Positions 1 through 11,315 of a DNA stretch of 64,000 bases are shown piece by piece. The stretch comes from Sordaria brevicollis (Eukaryota > Ascomycota > Sordariomycetes > Sordariales > Sordariaceae), in assembly GCA_033439795.1 (NCBI GenBank), contig JAUTDP010000004.1, forward strand, positions 4,030,001 to 4,094,000. The letters run 5' to 3'. A program made the position numbers and the translations under genes. The notes beneath the pieces were generated by a model, which saw only the letters and a program-made list of their open reading frames with translations, was not told the DNA's origin and did no database searches. Every line of letters starts with the position of its first letter. Position 1 is the first letter of the stretch.

Positions 1-564
1 GATTTTCCGGAACCGCGCCTTCTTTTCATCAGATGCATCATCCGCATAGAGCACCGATCCGAGTTTAGCGTCCAAGATATTAGGTCGTGAGTAGCCGTAC
101 GCCGTATTTTCCAGCACCACCGACTTGTTAGTCTTGATCTTGGTGGACTTCTTTTCCTTCTCTTTCTTTGGGTCCGCTTGCTCCTTGACACTCTCGACAA
201 GCTTCTCCTTTGTTTGCTCGGGAATCATATCGGAAACCCCAGGAAGCTGCTCGTTCACGTCCTGGACGTCAGTCATATCGTTGAGTTCCAGCTCGCCCAT
301 AAAGACGGGCATTAAATCGGCAAACGCCGGATGGCTCTCATTGGCGGTCTTGTAGAAACTGAGCTCCTGCTCGGTACACGGCTTGATGAAGAGTTCGCCT
401 TGGGAATCGACCAATGTTCCGTCACTGCCCGAAAAGGTTAACAACCCAGCGCAAAAGATGGACGTAGATGAGCCTGGAGACAGGAAAGCAACGTACTGGC
501 CGGCAACCGCAAGGTTATTAGGCTTGAGCTCATGGTGCTTGGGAATCGGTGTCGTGCCCATCAT
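1..564 (-). CDS. Inositol polyphosphate (multi)kinase, IPK family, N-terminal part, cut by window edge
   Basis: The reading frame is open for 188 codons from the ATG at 564-562 to the window start, with no stop and no intron needed. A second ATG follows directly, so the start is one of two adjacent Met codons. The protein carries the inositol-phosphate-binding signature PxxxDxKxG as PNILDAKLG (P161, D165, K167, G169). It is preceded by the family's N-terminal block with DGTL, QGELFIKPC and FY. Known for the family (Arg82/IPMK, IP6 kinases): phosphorylation of inositol phosphates, which in yeast is tied to phosphate and arginine-responsive transcription in the nucleus. The short N-terminus before the KPC block favours Arg82/IPMK over the much longer Kcs1. 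A basic insert (residues about 125-145, many Lys/Glu) lies before the signature. The C-terminal half with the SSLL and IDF motifs lies outside the window. Confidence 0.88.
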   Translation of the reverse strand, partial: MMGTTPIPKHHELKPNNLAVAGQYVAFLSPGSSTSIFCAGLLTFSGSDGTLVDSQGELFIKPCTEQELSFYKTANESHPAFADLMPVFMGELELNDMTDVQDVNEQLPGVSDMIPEQTKEKLVESVKEQADPKKEKEKKSTKIKTNKSVVLENTAYGYSRPNILDAKLGSVLYADDASDEKKARFRKI

Positions 565-3465
565 GTTTGCGGTTTGTATTTAGAACGTGTTACGAGATGT
601 CGCGTAGCGTGTCTTCGCGGTAGACAATAGCCTTTCACAACCGGGCTGTTTCGCGGTAATTAGGCGAGAGGCGTCGTTGCTAGCTGAGAGCAGAGGAAAA
701 CAAATGCGACCTTTGGGCTGATCGTGACTGGCGCTCGCAATTTCATGGGTTTCAGGCAGTGAATTCGAGGAGTTGGTATCGGAGTGATAGACGTTCTAGG
801 CAGGGCAAGGGGGCCGCTCGATTCAGGGTCGCATAGCAGTTGACATTCGGTGAAGAGAAGGGAGGGGTCGAGGTCAAGGGCTCGGGACCTGGGACTTATG
901 TAGTCCGGACAGTATGTTGGAAAGGGGGAATGGAGGGGGGGAGGGGGACAAACAAATTTGGAAGACGATGTATGTTGGAGGCGGAGTGGTACCCGTCATG
1001 CATCACCACCACATCCCACGGCCGTCGGCGAGGTTACCTACTGTACCTCTCTACCTGGCGGGTACACTGGCTCAGCTGCCAATGTGTGGCTGCAGTGGGT
1101 ATCAAAGTCAAGATGCGCGTACAGCCCTTGTCTTGCAAGGAACGGAAGCAGAGCTTCATCACCCACAACACGCACTCCCCGCGTCAAACTGAGCCGAATG
1201 ATGTTCCATTTCCCTTTCAGGTTCTTTCCTTTGTGAGTTCCCTCACAGCGGTTCGAGACAGTTCAGGCACCACGGGCACCAGATTTGCGGGAAGGCACGA
1301 GCACTGGAAAACTGCAATGCACGCGCTAGGTTCGTTGCCGAGCAGTTGGGGCGAGGGGCTGTGTCCAATCAGACGCGCGCATAAGCCCTCTCTAGGAGAT
1401 CAAAGACCCACTATTGGACCTTTCAGCCTGGACGGCGGCAGGACAGACCGGGGGGTTTCCCGCGAGGGGGGGAGCTGCGCCTTCGTCAAAGTCACGAATC
1501 GAAGACAATTTGGAAGGACTTTTTAGCACTTTTCGCAATCTCAACATTTCACGATTTTATGAAGGTGGCGGAAGAGCCTCCTCCAAGTTTGACCACACAG
1601 CCACGCCTTTTTTGCGACCTCGTTAATGGTTCCGCCATGCAATCTGCCTCGTCAATCTGTCCATTCAGACGCGCTGCCATCAGATGCGAATCTTAGTCTT
1701 GTTCCTTTGCCCGCCGCATCCGAGCCGAATTCGGGCGCCGCATACCGCGAAGAGCGCGAATCATAGACAGAAAGAAAGCAGGCTCTCATTCATATGATCA
1801 ACGATGAGCAATAGTCAGCCATATATACGCGGGGTTTGTTGGATACGAACCAACCGGTAGTTGGTGGATGAGCAACACCGACGGTTGATGAGTGTGACTC
1901 GGTAGACTTGGGCTTGTTGTCTCAGACGGTCGCAGTCAAAGGGCAAAATGATCAGGGCAAAGCCCGGCTTACTGCTGTGGAAGTACGACAATGAGCCTCT
2001 CACATGGGCAACTTTTTGGGTTGGCTGACCTTGCACCAACTGCCAACCTAAAATGTCTCGCATATACGTCAACGGGGGTTTGACTACTATGCTATACCAT
2101 AGAGTATAGACTTCCAACAAGAAGCACCTGGTCAGGTAAATCAGATGCCCGATCTCGATACCGGGTATCTAACCTCTTCCACATGTCCGATCGAGATTTG
2201 GGGGTCTGATATAAGCGAGGTTACAAGTGGTGAACATCAAAGCTGGCATGACCCAAGCTGTCAGGCTGGTACAACCTCAATTCCAGCCGCATTCATATAC
2301 TCCCAGTTGAGGTCATGCTTGCATTTTGATCTAACATCCGTATATCCCAAATACAGGGATGTCCCATACCCTCTTCTTTTCTCTACGTTTGTCCTAATGG
2401 CGCTTGTCACAAACGCAAGTGTCCAGCTTCAAGCAAAGAAGCAAAAACATTGAGGCGCCTATAGTGCGGAGTCAAAGGAGGCATCCGCGGGAGGCTTGGC
2501 AACGGGTAGGGGGTACATATCTGCAAGAAGAGGTCTGATGGAGGTGACTGTACTGCCACCACAAGCGACCATATATTCCCACCTTGTTGGTCGGGATTCA
2601 ATCAGTCTCTCAATCAAGTCTTTATTGCTGGGCCAACCAACAAATCTAATCCCAACTGGAAAACCAAAACCCAAGTGTCTGGAAAGGCACCTGCCGATTG
2701 AAGACGGAATGAGTTTTGTTAGTGCAGCGTTTGTCGTCTCTGTTTGGAAGGCGCTTGATGAAAAAACTCCTTCCACTTTGTTCCTGCCAGTTCAACACCA
2801 CGCCAAGGCTCGTCAAAGCTGGAAGGCTCGTCTCAGCACACCAAACTTCTAAACATAAGTGTAGCCTGCAGTCTTTACCAAGTGTTTGTTTGTTAACATT
2901 AGATGGGTTCAGTTAATTTGGTCCCATGGTTAGCAGAACGGACCAAAACATGATGCTGATTTGGTTTGCTGGGTGGGAGAGCAGTGAAAGATTGATATCG
3001 GACGAGTGTCAGATCTCCCGTCTAAACCATTCCATCTGTTACTGCGAGACGCGGTGTCTCTACTGTCTTCTTCCCGCTTCTAGTTCTCCCCTTCTGTTCG
3101 TACTCTAGCCAGTACAAAGTCCTTCAATACCTCTACGTCAAAATTTCTTCCTGGCCACGACCTGCAGCCTGTCTCTGCAATTTGAACTTTCGCTGCGACA
3201 ACAAACCAGCAGGCCAAAAACAGCAAGCTTTGGTAAAACTGAATCACACGCGTACCTCCCGCACAAGTTTCCCTTGTCGCAAGATCATTCGCGAGTGAAA
3301 GATCAACGAGTGTCTTGGTCGACCTTACCTAAATCCCCTCCCCCGTCACATCTTACGCACCTGTCACTCACAAAAATAACGACAAGGACAGAGAGGTGTA
3401 ATAATCTCACAGCCACCACCAAAATTTCTAGGGCTGAATCACTCACCACCCATCACACGCTGAGC
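565..3465. other. Intergenic, divergent promoter region between the inositol kinase and Arb1 genes
   Basis: This is a 2.9-kb gap between two outward-facing genes. Several open frames exist (for example 840-1526 and 2496-2852 on +, 2459-2776 on -). They start at non-ATG codons or have atypical composition, and I could not join them into a spliced gene. The pyrimidine-rich stretch at about 3050-3130 is probably the 5' UTR or promoter of the Arb1 gene. Confidence 0.5.
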
Positions 3466-5423
3466 ATGACTACTCACGGCAAAGATCCCGCCCCTTCGGA
3501 GGACACTCCAAAGGCGGCGCTCAAAGTGAAGGACAGCGCCGCCGTCCAGATTGACGATAATAGCAAGGTGTCGGAAAACAAGGCCGCTGAGGCGGAGCCC
3601 CAGAAGAAGAAGAGGTCGAGAAAGAGCAAGAGCCAAAAGAAGCGCGCAACGGGCTTTGAAGGTGAGCTTGACGCCTTTTCCCATGGCGATCGCAACGTAT
3701 ACGAGTGGGCTGTGTCTTCACTTGGATCCGTATGCTGACATCAACCTGCTGTCAGAGTACTTCTGCGACCCTCCCATTACGCCGGCCGAGTACGAAGAGG
3801 AGAAGACGTCCATCTACTACCCGACCCGGCCCTTCGTTGACCGCATTGAGGAATGCATCCAACGTTATCGTGCCCGTCGCCGTTTCGACAACACCAGGGA
3901 CAACTTGTTCAGCAGATATCTGTTCCTGGGCGGCATTGACACCACTGCTCGCCAGTTCCAGGGTACCGCGTCGCTTACCAAACGTGACCTGGACGGCCTG
4001 GACAAGAACCAGATCCGCGATATCTCGGCCAACGATGTTGTGGAGCGTAAGGCCGTTAGTCTACATGGTTCTCGCTACTATAACCCCAACCAGCCGGAGC
4101 ACTGGGATGTTGACTTTACACGGGTGACTGCTGGATTTCTGTTAGTATACCTGAGAGTGTCCCTTCTGTCTTTTTCTCAAAGCACGATAGGCTCCAGAGA
4201 TATTCCCCGCTCTCTGCGCTGTTCTCTGCTACTACTACTCCCACCAGAGGCACAGGCATGTATTTAGCAGGGCTTGAAAACTAACGTTTACCAGTTCCGA
4301 AACCCTAGTTCGTCTGACCGCCCCAGGTGGCCCGGACTACCTAGCCGGCGTAGATCTCGTTTCCAACTTCCTCAAGTACGTCGATCTCCATGACGTCTGC
4401 CCCGAGTACGCCGAGGACATCAAGAACGCGCAAAAGGTGTGCCAAAAAGCCCGCGAGGAAATGCCCCCTCTGGTCCAGATCATTCTCCTGCTACCAGGTG
4501 ATTTTGGCACCGCCGCCAATCGGGTGACTTGCAACGAGGGAGTTGTGGGATACGACAACACCGACGACGAACTCCGCGAGTGGGAAGACGCCGTGATGAA
4601 TCTCAAAACCGCCCGCCAGAAGGTTGGCATCGTCTTGTCGATCCTGATGAGCTCCAAGTGCGGACAAGAAAAGGGCGTCACGTTCGAAGAGCCGACGAAA
4701 CAGAGCGGACTCCCCACCGTCGTCAAGACTATCACTCAGCAGGCATACGAGGTGGTCGGCATCGTCCATCCCAACGACGAGTGCCATGCCAAGTTCAAGA
4801 GCATCAACAAGCATCTTGGTGAGGCCAACGCTGTTAAGCCTTGCGGTTTTCTGCAGGTGAAGCGCACCGTTCTTCCTAGCGGCTGGGAGAACGCCATGCA
4901 CAACAAATCGGCAGCCAACAAGGAAAAGGACGTCATCTACAACTTGGTGATGGAGGAAGAAATCTTGGCTCTGATGAAAATTGGGTTCAAGTTCGAGATG
5001 GATATCTGTTTGTTGAACTGCGGCTTTGGATTCGTCAAGAAGTCTCTGGATGGTCATCCGACCTTTTACGAGTTCCTGCCCCAGGAGCTGATGTGGGGAT
5101 ACAAGGAGCCGGTTGCCAACCCCAGGCCCGGCCCTAGCATTCACAATCCTACCGGAGCTTTCGAGGGCGGTGATGGTATGGGAGACTACTTGCATAACGA
5201 GCCGGAGCCGGAAGATGAGGAGCCATGTGCTTCTGGTGCTCCTACCGGCGATGCTTCTTCCGAGACTGCCTTGGTTAAGGCTGCTCCGGTTGACGCTGCT
5301 CCAGTTAACAGTACCCCTGTTAACACTGGCGCGGTCCCTTACTCCCCACTTAATGCCGCCTCAATTGACAATGCTCCGGGTAGCTATGCAGTCGGCGAAG
5401 ATGATGTCGAGTGGGAACTTTAA
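3466..5423 (+). CDS. Arb1-type Argonaute siRNA chaperone (ARC) complex subunit
   Basis: Three exons: 3466-3661, 3756-4140, 4295-5423 (introns of 94 and 154 nt, phases 1 and 2), giving 569 residues. Start at the ATG of MTTHGKD, the first Met before a Lys/Arg-rich stretch (residues 47-60) that could be a nuclear signal. The core matches my memory of the Arb1 family: the block YFCDPPITPAEYEEEK directly after intron 1, then YYPTRPFVDRIEECIQRYR and a RYLFLGGIDT segment. In fission yeast, Arb1 with Arb2 forms the ARC complex, binds Ago1 and inhibits release of the siRNA passenger strand. It is needed for H3K9 methylation. A role in small-RNA or heterochromatin pathways here is inference from family. 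The C-terminus (about 500-569) is Ala/Pro/Val-rich with short repeats of the form APV(D/N), probably disordered. The gene is divergent from the inositol kinase gene. Confidence 0.8.
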
Positions 5424-5866
5424 TAGTGCTCACCGATATTGGCTCATATTCCCGTCATTGCCACTGTGAGGGGCGTTTCGAATGGATGGTCCTGAGCGGA
5501 AACACATGATTGCAGAGAAGCACAAGTCAACTAGACTGGTGGAAAGGTTTCCAGTAGTTCAGGTTTGAAGTCGTGGTATGTTGAAGCAGTTATTTCCGAG
5601 GAGTTCGGCGCTTGATCATGGACACCAGAACGGACAGGCATAAATCACAGATATCATCGGTCACCATGGACCGCATATGGTAATCAGATAGTACCACAAA
5701 TTGCTTGAAAATAATCGAAATGTGAATTTGACTATGGCCTCCCATATTCCGTGATGCTCCTTACCTTTATACCCGTCCCGTAACCCAACACCCAAACGCG
5801 CAATTATCCCATCGTAGTCAAGTCAACGAAGAAAACAGAAAACCCAAAGCGCGTAACCGTAAACTC
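5424..5866. other. Intergenic, 3' side of Arb1
   Basis: I see only the 3' flanks of convergent transcription units here; no conserved coding segment. Confidence 0.5.
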
Positions 5867-6136
5867 TCATATCTCCCCTGATATTTGTGGATGCCTCAAT
5901 TGCTTCCCACGTTCCATCAATATGTCGGTGACCTCAGTCAGAGCCTTATCAACAGCGAGCGACAGCTCACGGGTGCCACGGAGATCCATAGAAAGGGAAC
6001 CACTGCCTCGCCACAGCCAAATGCGCCGACCACGGTTCTTCGGGTCTGCAGCATGCCTGCTCATGACACTCGCAAGCGCATCGGCAGTCGCAATATGCGC
6101 TCTTCCAATCTTTGAAAGAGCGAACTTTGGCGTCAT
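5867..6136 (-). CDS. Possible small ORF (89 aa) directly downstream of the Sna4-like gene
   Basis: An ATG at 6136 opens an 89-codon frame (MTPKFALSKIGRAH...) ending at 5867. The second half is protein-like and helical in character (SMDLRGTRELSLAVDKAL, then EVTDILMERGKQL). The frame directly after the stop of the Sna4-like gene is also open and Ser/Thr/Ala-rich, but it is offset by one base from this one. So either this is an independent small gene, or it belongs to an alternative 3' structure of the neighbour that I cannot resolve. I recognise no family. The low confidence reflects the lack of any domain or clear promoter. Confidence 0.25.
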   Translation of the reverse strand: MTPKFALSKIGRAHIATADALASVMSRHAADPKNRGRRIWLWRGSGSLSMDLRGTRELSLAVDKALTEVTDILMERGKQLRHPQISGEI

Positions 6137-6260
6137 CCGTCTTGGCAGCAGCGGAAGTGTCACCCGTAGCCGTCGCCACGGTGCCAGAAGTACCAACGTT
6201 AGGTTGTGCCGCCACCACCACCCCCTTAGAAGATGAAGGAGAAGAGTTCGAAGTAGAATC

Positions 6261-6860
6261 CTAATCCTGAGTCTGAATCTTGTGATCACCCGCTACCACT
6301 TGCGCGTAACTCGGCGGGGGCGCATTGTTATTGTCGTTGTCATTGTTTCCTGAGCTAGGACCAGCATGCGCAATACCCGAATCCTGCGGCGCATGGTGTT
6401 GGCCAGCGCTGTTGTTGGCGGTGGTGCCGTAGTTCATGTTTCCTTGTCGCTGGGGCTGCTTGTGAGCGTGGTGGCGACTTTGGTTGTTGTTGGTACCCTG
6501 GGGTTGGTCGTGGACAAAGACGTAGATGCGCTGACCACCTTCTCCGCGACGATAACCGGATTCGTCGGCGATTCCCTCGTATTCGAATGGTGGTGTTGGG
6601 TTCTTTGCGATGATGTACCAGGCGTGAAGCAGGCCCGGGAGGAAGCCGAGGATGCAGAGGAGGAAGTTGATGAAGGAGTCTGCGGAGCAGATGCCGGTTT
6701 TTACCCAGACTTTTGTGAGGGGTTAGTGAACGGTGATCGCGAGAATAGTATCGCGACAGAAGGTTGACCGTGTTGGCAGAGAGATGATGCTATTCAACTT
6801 ACCAGGCAAAGGAGGGAAGAGAATGGCCAGAAAGCCGAGGAAGATGTCGGTGGAACACAT
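6261..6860 (-). CDS. Pmp3/Sna4-type plasma-membrane or vacuolar proteolipid
   Basis: Two exons, 6860-6803 and 6709-6261 (intron 93 nt, phase 1, CTAAC branch), giving 168 residues. The N-terminus MCSTDIFLGFLAILFPPLP spliced to VWVKTGICSADSFINFLLC is the UPF0057/Pmp3 signature, with two closely spaced membrane segments (about residues 4-20 and 31-53). Yeast Pmp3 has only about 55 residues. This protein has a hydrophilic tail of about 110 residues rich in Gln, His and Asn, and near its C-terminus (about 150) the motif PPPSYA, a PPxY element. Known for yeast Sna3/Sna4, members of the same family: PPxY recruits the Rsp5 ubiquitin ligase and directs sorting to the vacuole. So a Sna4-like role in membrane or ion-stress physiology and Nedd4-dependent sorting is inferred. 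The gene is divergent from the Prp22 gene. Confidence 0.9.
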
Positions 6861-7769
6861 TCTTGTGATGCTGCTTGTGGTAGGTAGGTACCGTACAACC
6901 TGAGTTTCAAAAACGAATGCCAGAAAACTAGTCAAACTCAGGCAGGGAAGGTTATGCGACAATCTTGACGATAAATAGGTAACCGGAAACGAAAATGTTG
7001 ATGTTTCGATGTTCAAGGTCAAAAAAACGATGTAAGACGAGTGGTTGGAAGGATGGACTGATGGAGGTTTCTAGGCTGCGGAATGATGCAACCGACTGGG
7101 GGCTTCGTCACTGGGCGGGTCACGCGCGGAAAGAGGCCAGGCCCTGCGCCAGCCGCCAGGGGGAGCTTGCGTAAGCCTGCAAGGAATCCCGTCCGATTCG
7201 ACCACCTGAAGACAGGGGCAATGAGCACAAGCACTGACTGCGAAAAGAAAGAAGAGTCAGAACAATGCTGACATTTCCTTGAAGTGGTTAAGTTCAATGA
7301 CTTTGAGTGGGCGAAAGATACTTGCAAGTCTGGGACTCATCCTGACCAAGTGGTAGAAGTAGGGTTAGGGTTGAGTGGCCATCAAGGTTCCCTTGGATAA
7401 GCCGTCATTGGCCGTGCGTCTCCAAAGCAATAATGCTTTATGCTTGGACCAAGACGAAGAGTCACACTTACTCCGGCAGGCAGTTCTTGCTTCTTGGCGT
7501 CGACCTCTGGCATCGACAAGTCGCCGCGCATCACTGCACTTTTTGGCCTTTCGCGTCCGCTAGAGGCTGCTACAACTGTCACTGTATCTCCAACACATCC
7601 AATTTGTGCATTTTGAGACACTCAACCAACCATCAAAATTCTCCCGTCGTCGTGGAGCTCCCGGTTCTCATACAAAGACGTGTTTCCTCGATCTAACACC
7701 CGCCGACGTATCTGGAGATATTTGAACACGAAAGCAACACATCACTGAAGCCACCGGGCGGCCACCGCG
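6861..7769. other. Divergent promoter region, Sna4-like gene / Prp22
   Basis: This gene-free stretch between two outward genes contains a telomere-like double repeat at 7361-7372 (listed separately). A minus-strand frame at 7382-7621 looks mildly protein-like but starts without ATG and I do not call it. Confidence 0.5.
7361..7372 (+). promoter_or_regulatory. Telomere-repeat-like site (telobox) upstream of Prp22
   Basis: AGGGTTAGGGTT, two units of the TTAGGG telomere repeat, lies about 400 bp before the Prp22 start codon. In fungi and plants such sites in promoters can be bound by Tbf1/TRF-like factors; that they act here is inference. Confidence 0.35.
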
Positions 7770-10700
7770 ATGGACGACTTGGAGAGCCTCGAGCTCCTGT
7801 CGCTCGTGTCCAAGGTCACGTCCGAATTGCAAAACCACTTGGGAGTTAGCGAAAAGACCCTCGCCGAATTTATCATCGCCCAACGAACAGAATGCGGATC
7901 TTTCGACGAGTTCAAGCAGAAGCTGGCCACCATCGGCGCCGACTTCCCACCCAGTTTGGTCGAGAGTATCGATAGACTTGTCCTGACCCTGCACCCCAAG
8001 TTCAAGGGCCAAAACCATGGACAGTCTCGCCCTGATGAAAACGAGAAGCATGGCCAATCTTCGGAGGAAAAGACAAAGGTGTTCAAGGGTTTGTCCATCC
8101 CGGACAAGGAGGTGGATGTCATCGATGATACCCTGGCGTTACTCGAGAGCCTCGAGCCCAAGAGGGCGGAGAAAGAACGACCAAGGAAACGAAGCCGTAC
8201 CCCTGAACGCGACGACTACGCAGACGACTACGGAAAGAAGAAGCGCAAGGAACGGTACCGGTCGAGATCGAGGTCAAGGTCAAGGTCCAGGTCATTTTCG
8301 CCACCAAGAGGCCGACGGAAGGGTCGATATGACGATAACTACGATGATGATTTCCGACGACCACCACCGCGCGAAGTGGACGAGGCCCCGATTCTATACA
8401 AGGTCTACGAAGGTCATGTCACGGGAATCAAAGATTTTGGTGCCTTTGTCAACTTGCATGGCGTCAAGGGCAAGGTCGACGGCTTGGTACACATATCCGC
8501 GTTTGGTCAGCGTATCAACCACCCTTCGGACCTCCTCTCCAAGGGCCAGGAAGTCAAGGTCAAAGTCATCAAGCTCGAAGGGGGCAGGGTAGGATTGTCG
8601 ATGAAGGATGTGGATCAAGAGACGGGCATGGACCTTGCACCTCAGCTGAGGATAGGTTCGGGTGCCAACATGGAGGCATTGGGCGGTAGAGGAGGATATG
8701 ATACCAAGAATACTGTCACAAATGGGTTCGAGGACAAGGGCACGTTCCAAGCGACAGCAAATGCCAGACAGCACAAAAAGAGGATGACGTCGCCTGAAAG
8801 ATGGGAGATTCGTCAAATGATTGCGGCAGGCATTGCAAAGGCATCCGATTACCCAGAACTTGAAGAGGACTACCAGGCTACCCTCAAGGGTGAGGGACAG
8901 ATGGAGCTTGAGGAGGATGTCGATATCGAGGTCCGTGACGAAGAGCCACCGTTCTTGGCTGGTCAGACCAAGCAGTCTCTCGAGTTGTCGCCCATTCGCG
9001 TTGTCAAGGCTCCTGATGGATCGCTCAACCGCGCCGCTATGGCCGGCACCAATCTTGCCAAGGAACGCAAGGAACTGCGGCAACAGGAGAATGAAGCCAA
9101 AAAGGCGGAGGAAAAGAAGGTCGATTTGTCCTCCCAGTGGCAAGATCCCATGGCCAACCCGGAAGCCAGGAAGTTTGCTAGTGATTTGCGCAAGAACGCC
9201 CAAGCGGCACCAGCGGCCCCTGATGCTGTTCCTGAGTGGAAGAGAGCTGTTGCGCCCAAGGAAGTGTCGCTGGGTAAGCGCACGAACCTGAGCATCAAGG
9301 AGCAACGAGAGTCTCTTCCAGTCTTTGCCTTCAGGGAGCAACTGATCAAGGCCGTGAGGGAGAACCAAGTTCTCATTGTGGTCGGCGAGACAGGATCCGG
9401 AAAGACCACACAGCTTACTCAGTATCTTGCTGAAGCTGGGTTTACTAACAATGGCATGATCGGATGTACCCAGCCTCGTCGTGTTGCTGCTGTTTCGGTC
9501 GCGAAGCGTGTTTCTGAAGAAGTCGGCTGCCAACTGGGCCAGGAAGTCGGTTATACCATCAGATTCGAGGATGTCACCAGCCCGGCAACCAAAATCAAGT
9601 ATATGACCGACGGTATGCTTCAGAGAGAGATCTTAATCGACCCCGATCTGAAGAGGTACTCAGTAATCATGCTTGACGAGGCTCACGAACGTACCATCGC
9701 TACCGATGTGCTCTTCGCCCTGTTGAAAAAGACAATGAAGAGAAGGGAGGACCTCAAGGTTATCGTCACCAGTGCCACCTTGGATGCCGACAAATTTAGC
9801 GAGTACTTCAACCAATGCCCCATCTTTACCATCCCTGGTCGTACATTCCCGGTTGAAATTCTCTACTCCCGTGAACCGGAGTCAGACTACTTGGACGCCG
9901 CCCTCACCACCGTCATGCAAATCCATCTCAGCGAACCGATGGGTGACATCCTTCTGTTCTTAACAGGACAGGAAGAAATTGACACCGCCTGCGAGATTCT
10001 GTACGAACGGATGAAAGCCTTAGGTCCTAACGTTCCTGAGCTTCTCATCCTTCCTGTGTACTCTGCTCTTCCTTCCGAGATGCAGAGTAGGATTTTCGAC
10101 CCAGCACCTCCAGGCAGCCGAAAGGTTGTCATTGCCACCAACATCGCCGAGACGTCCATCACGATCGACCATATTTACTACGTCGTTGATCCAGGCTTCG
10201 TCAAGCAGAACGCTTACGACCCTAAGCTAGGCATGGACTCTTTGGTTGTTACTCCTATCTCCCAGGCCCAAGCCAATCAAAGAGCTGGTCGAGCCGGCAG
10301 AACCGGACCAGGAAAGTGCTTCCGCTTATATACCGAAGCCGCCTACCAGTCTGAAATGTTGCCCACCACAATTCCCGAAATTCAACGCCAGAACTTGTCC
10401 AATACCATTCTCATGCTCAAGGCCATGGGGATCAACGACCTTCTTCGGTTCGATTTCATGGATCCTCCTCCCGTCAATACTATGCTTACAGCCTTGGAAG
10501 AGCTCTACGCCCTTGCTGCGCTCGATGACGAAGGTCTTCTCACGCGTCTGGGAAGAAAGATGGCTGATTTTCCCATGGAGCCAGCCCTGGCCAAGGTTCT
10601 CATTGCATCTGTGGAAAAGGGCTGTTCCGACGAGATGGTGACGATTGTTGCCATGCTCAACCTGCCCAACGTCTTCTACCGTCCCAAGGAGAAGCAAGCT

Positions 10701-11315
10701 CAGGCCGACCAAAAGAAGGCCAAATTCCACGACCCTCATGGCGATCATCTGACGCTTCTCAACGTCTACAATTCCTGGAAGAACAACGGCTATGCCAACC
10801 CTTGGTGTTTCGAGAACTTCATTCAGGCACGTTCCATGCGGCGCGCCAAAGATGTTCGTGATCAGATTGTCAAAATCATGGATCGCCACAGGCATCCCGT
10901 CATCAGCTGTGGCCGTGATACCAACAAGGTTCGACAAGCTCTCTGCGCCGGTTTCTTCCGCAACGCGGCTCGCAAGGATCCCCAAGAGGGTTACAAGACG
11001 CTCATCGAAGGCACGCCTGTGTATCTGCATCCCAGTTCAGCGCTCTTCGGCAAGCAAGCTGAGTGGGTCGTGTACCATACCTTGGTCTTGACCACCCGTG
11101 AGTACATGCACTACACCACCAGCATCGAACCGAAGTGGCTCGTCGAGGCCGCGCCAACCTTCTTCAAGATGGCGCCGACGGATAAGCTGTCGAAGCGGAA
11201 GAAGGCCGAACGGATCGAGCCGCTGTACAACAAATATGCCGGCGCGGATGACTGGCGTCTTAGTGCGCAGAGGAGAGGTGGTCGTGGTGGTGGCGGCGGT
11301 GGTACTTGGGGTTGA
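7770..11315 (+). CDS. PRP22: Pre-mRNA-splicing ATP-dependent RNA helicase Prp22 (DHX8), DEAH box with S1 domain
   Basis: Single exon, 1181 residues, close to yeast Prp22 (1145) and human DHX8 (1220). Order of parts: N-terminal helical domain (1-90), an Arg/Ser dipeptide-rich region (about 135-185), an S1 RNA-binding domain (about 206-285, starting [20 protein letters not shown]), a linker, then the DEAH helicase core. The core has Walker [10 protein letters not shown] (about 539), DEAH (about 636), SAT (about 667) and motif [14 protein letters not shown] (about 837), followed by the HA2 and OB-fold C-terminal region. The S1 domain distinguishes Prp22 from Prp2, Prp16 and Prp43. Known role: it acts in the second step of splicing and releases mature mRNA from the spliceosome. 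The C-terminus is Gly/Arg-rich ([11 protein letters not shown]). It is odd, but not unusual, that this splicing gene has no intron. Confidence 0.97.
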   Translation: MDDLESLELLSLVSKVTSELQNHLGVSEKTLAEFIIAQRTECGSFDEFKQKLATIGADFPPSLVESIDRLVLTLHPKFKGQNHGQSRPDENEKHGQSSEEKTKVFKGLSIPDKEVDVIDDTLALLESLEPKRAEKERPRKRSRTPERDDYADDYGKKKRKERYRSRSRSRSRSRSFSPPRGRRKGRYDDNYDDDFRRPPPREVDEAPILYKVYEGHVTGIKDFGAFVNLHGVKGKVDGLVHISAFGQRINHPSDLLSKGQEVKVKVIKLEGGRVGLSMKDVDQETGMDLAPQLRIGSGANMEALGGRGGYDTKNTVTNGFEDKGTFQATANARQHKKRMTSPERWEIRQMIAAGIAKASDYPELEEDYQATLKGEGQMELEEDVDIEVRDEEPPFLAGQTKQSLELSPIRVVKAPDGSLNRAAMAGTNLAKERKELRQQENEAKKAEEKKVDLSSQWQDPMANPEARKFASDLRKNAQAAPAAPDAVPEWKRAVAPKEVSLGKRTNLSIKEQRESLPVFAFREQLIKAVRENQVLIVVGETGSGKTTQLTQYLAEAGFTNNGMIGCTQPRRVAAVSVAKRVSEEVGCQLGQEVGYTIRFEDVTSPATKIKYMTDGMLQREILIDPDLKRYSVIMLDEAHERTIATDVLFALLKKTMKRREDLKVIVTSATLDADKFSEYFNQCPIFTIPGRTFPVEILYSREPESDYLDAALTTVMQIHLSEPMGDILLFLTGQEEIDTACEILYERMKALGPNVPELLILPVYSALPSEMQSRIFDPAPPGSRKVVIATNIAETSITIDHIYYVVDPGFVKQNAYDPKLGMDSLVVTPISQAQANQRAGRAGRTGPGKCFRLYTEAAYQSEMLPTTIPEIQRQNLSNTILMLKAMGINDLLRFDFMDPPPVNTMLTALEELYALAALDDEGLLTRLGRKMADFPMEPALAKVLIASVEKGCSDEMVTIVAMLNLPNVFYRPKEKQAQADQKKAKFHDPHGDHLTLLNVYNSWKNNGYANPWCFENFIQARSMRRAKDVRDQIVKIMDRHRHPVISCGRDTNKVRQALCAGFFRNAARKDPQEGYKTLIEGTPVYLHPSSALFGKQAEWVVYHTLVLTTREYMHYTTSIEPKWLVEAAPTFFKMAPTDKLSKRKKAERIEPLYNKYAGADDWRLSAQRRGGRGGGGGGTWG

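Noticed and set aside
840..1526. 228-codon plus-strand ORF upstream of Arb1
   Set aside because: Starts at TTG; Gly/Arg/Cys-rich text typical of non-coding GC-rich DNA, and no domain.
2496..2852. 118-codon plus ORF with protein-like text, and the opposite 2459-2776 ORF
   Set aside because: Both start without ATG and overlap each other; I found no in-phase upstream exon. Possibly a decayed gene, but not supportable.
4491..5195. 234-codon minus-strand ORF
   Set aside because: Antisense to the last exon of the Arb1-type gene.
8394..9533. 379-codon minus-strand ORF
   Set aside because: Entirely antisense to the Prp22 coding exon with all helicase motifs intact on plus.
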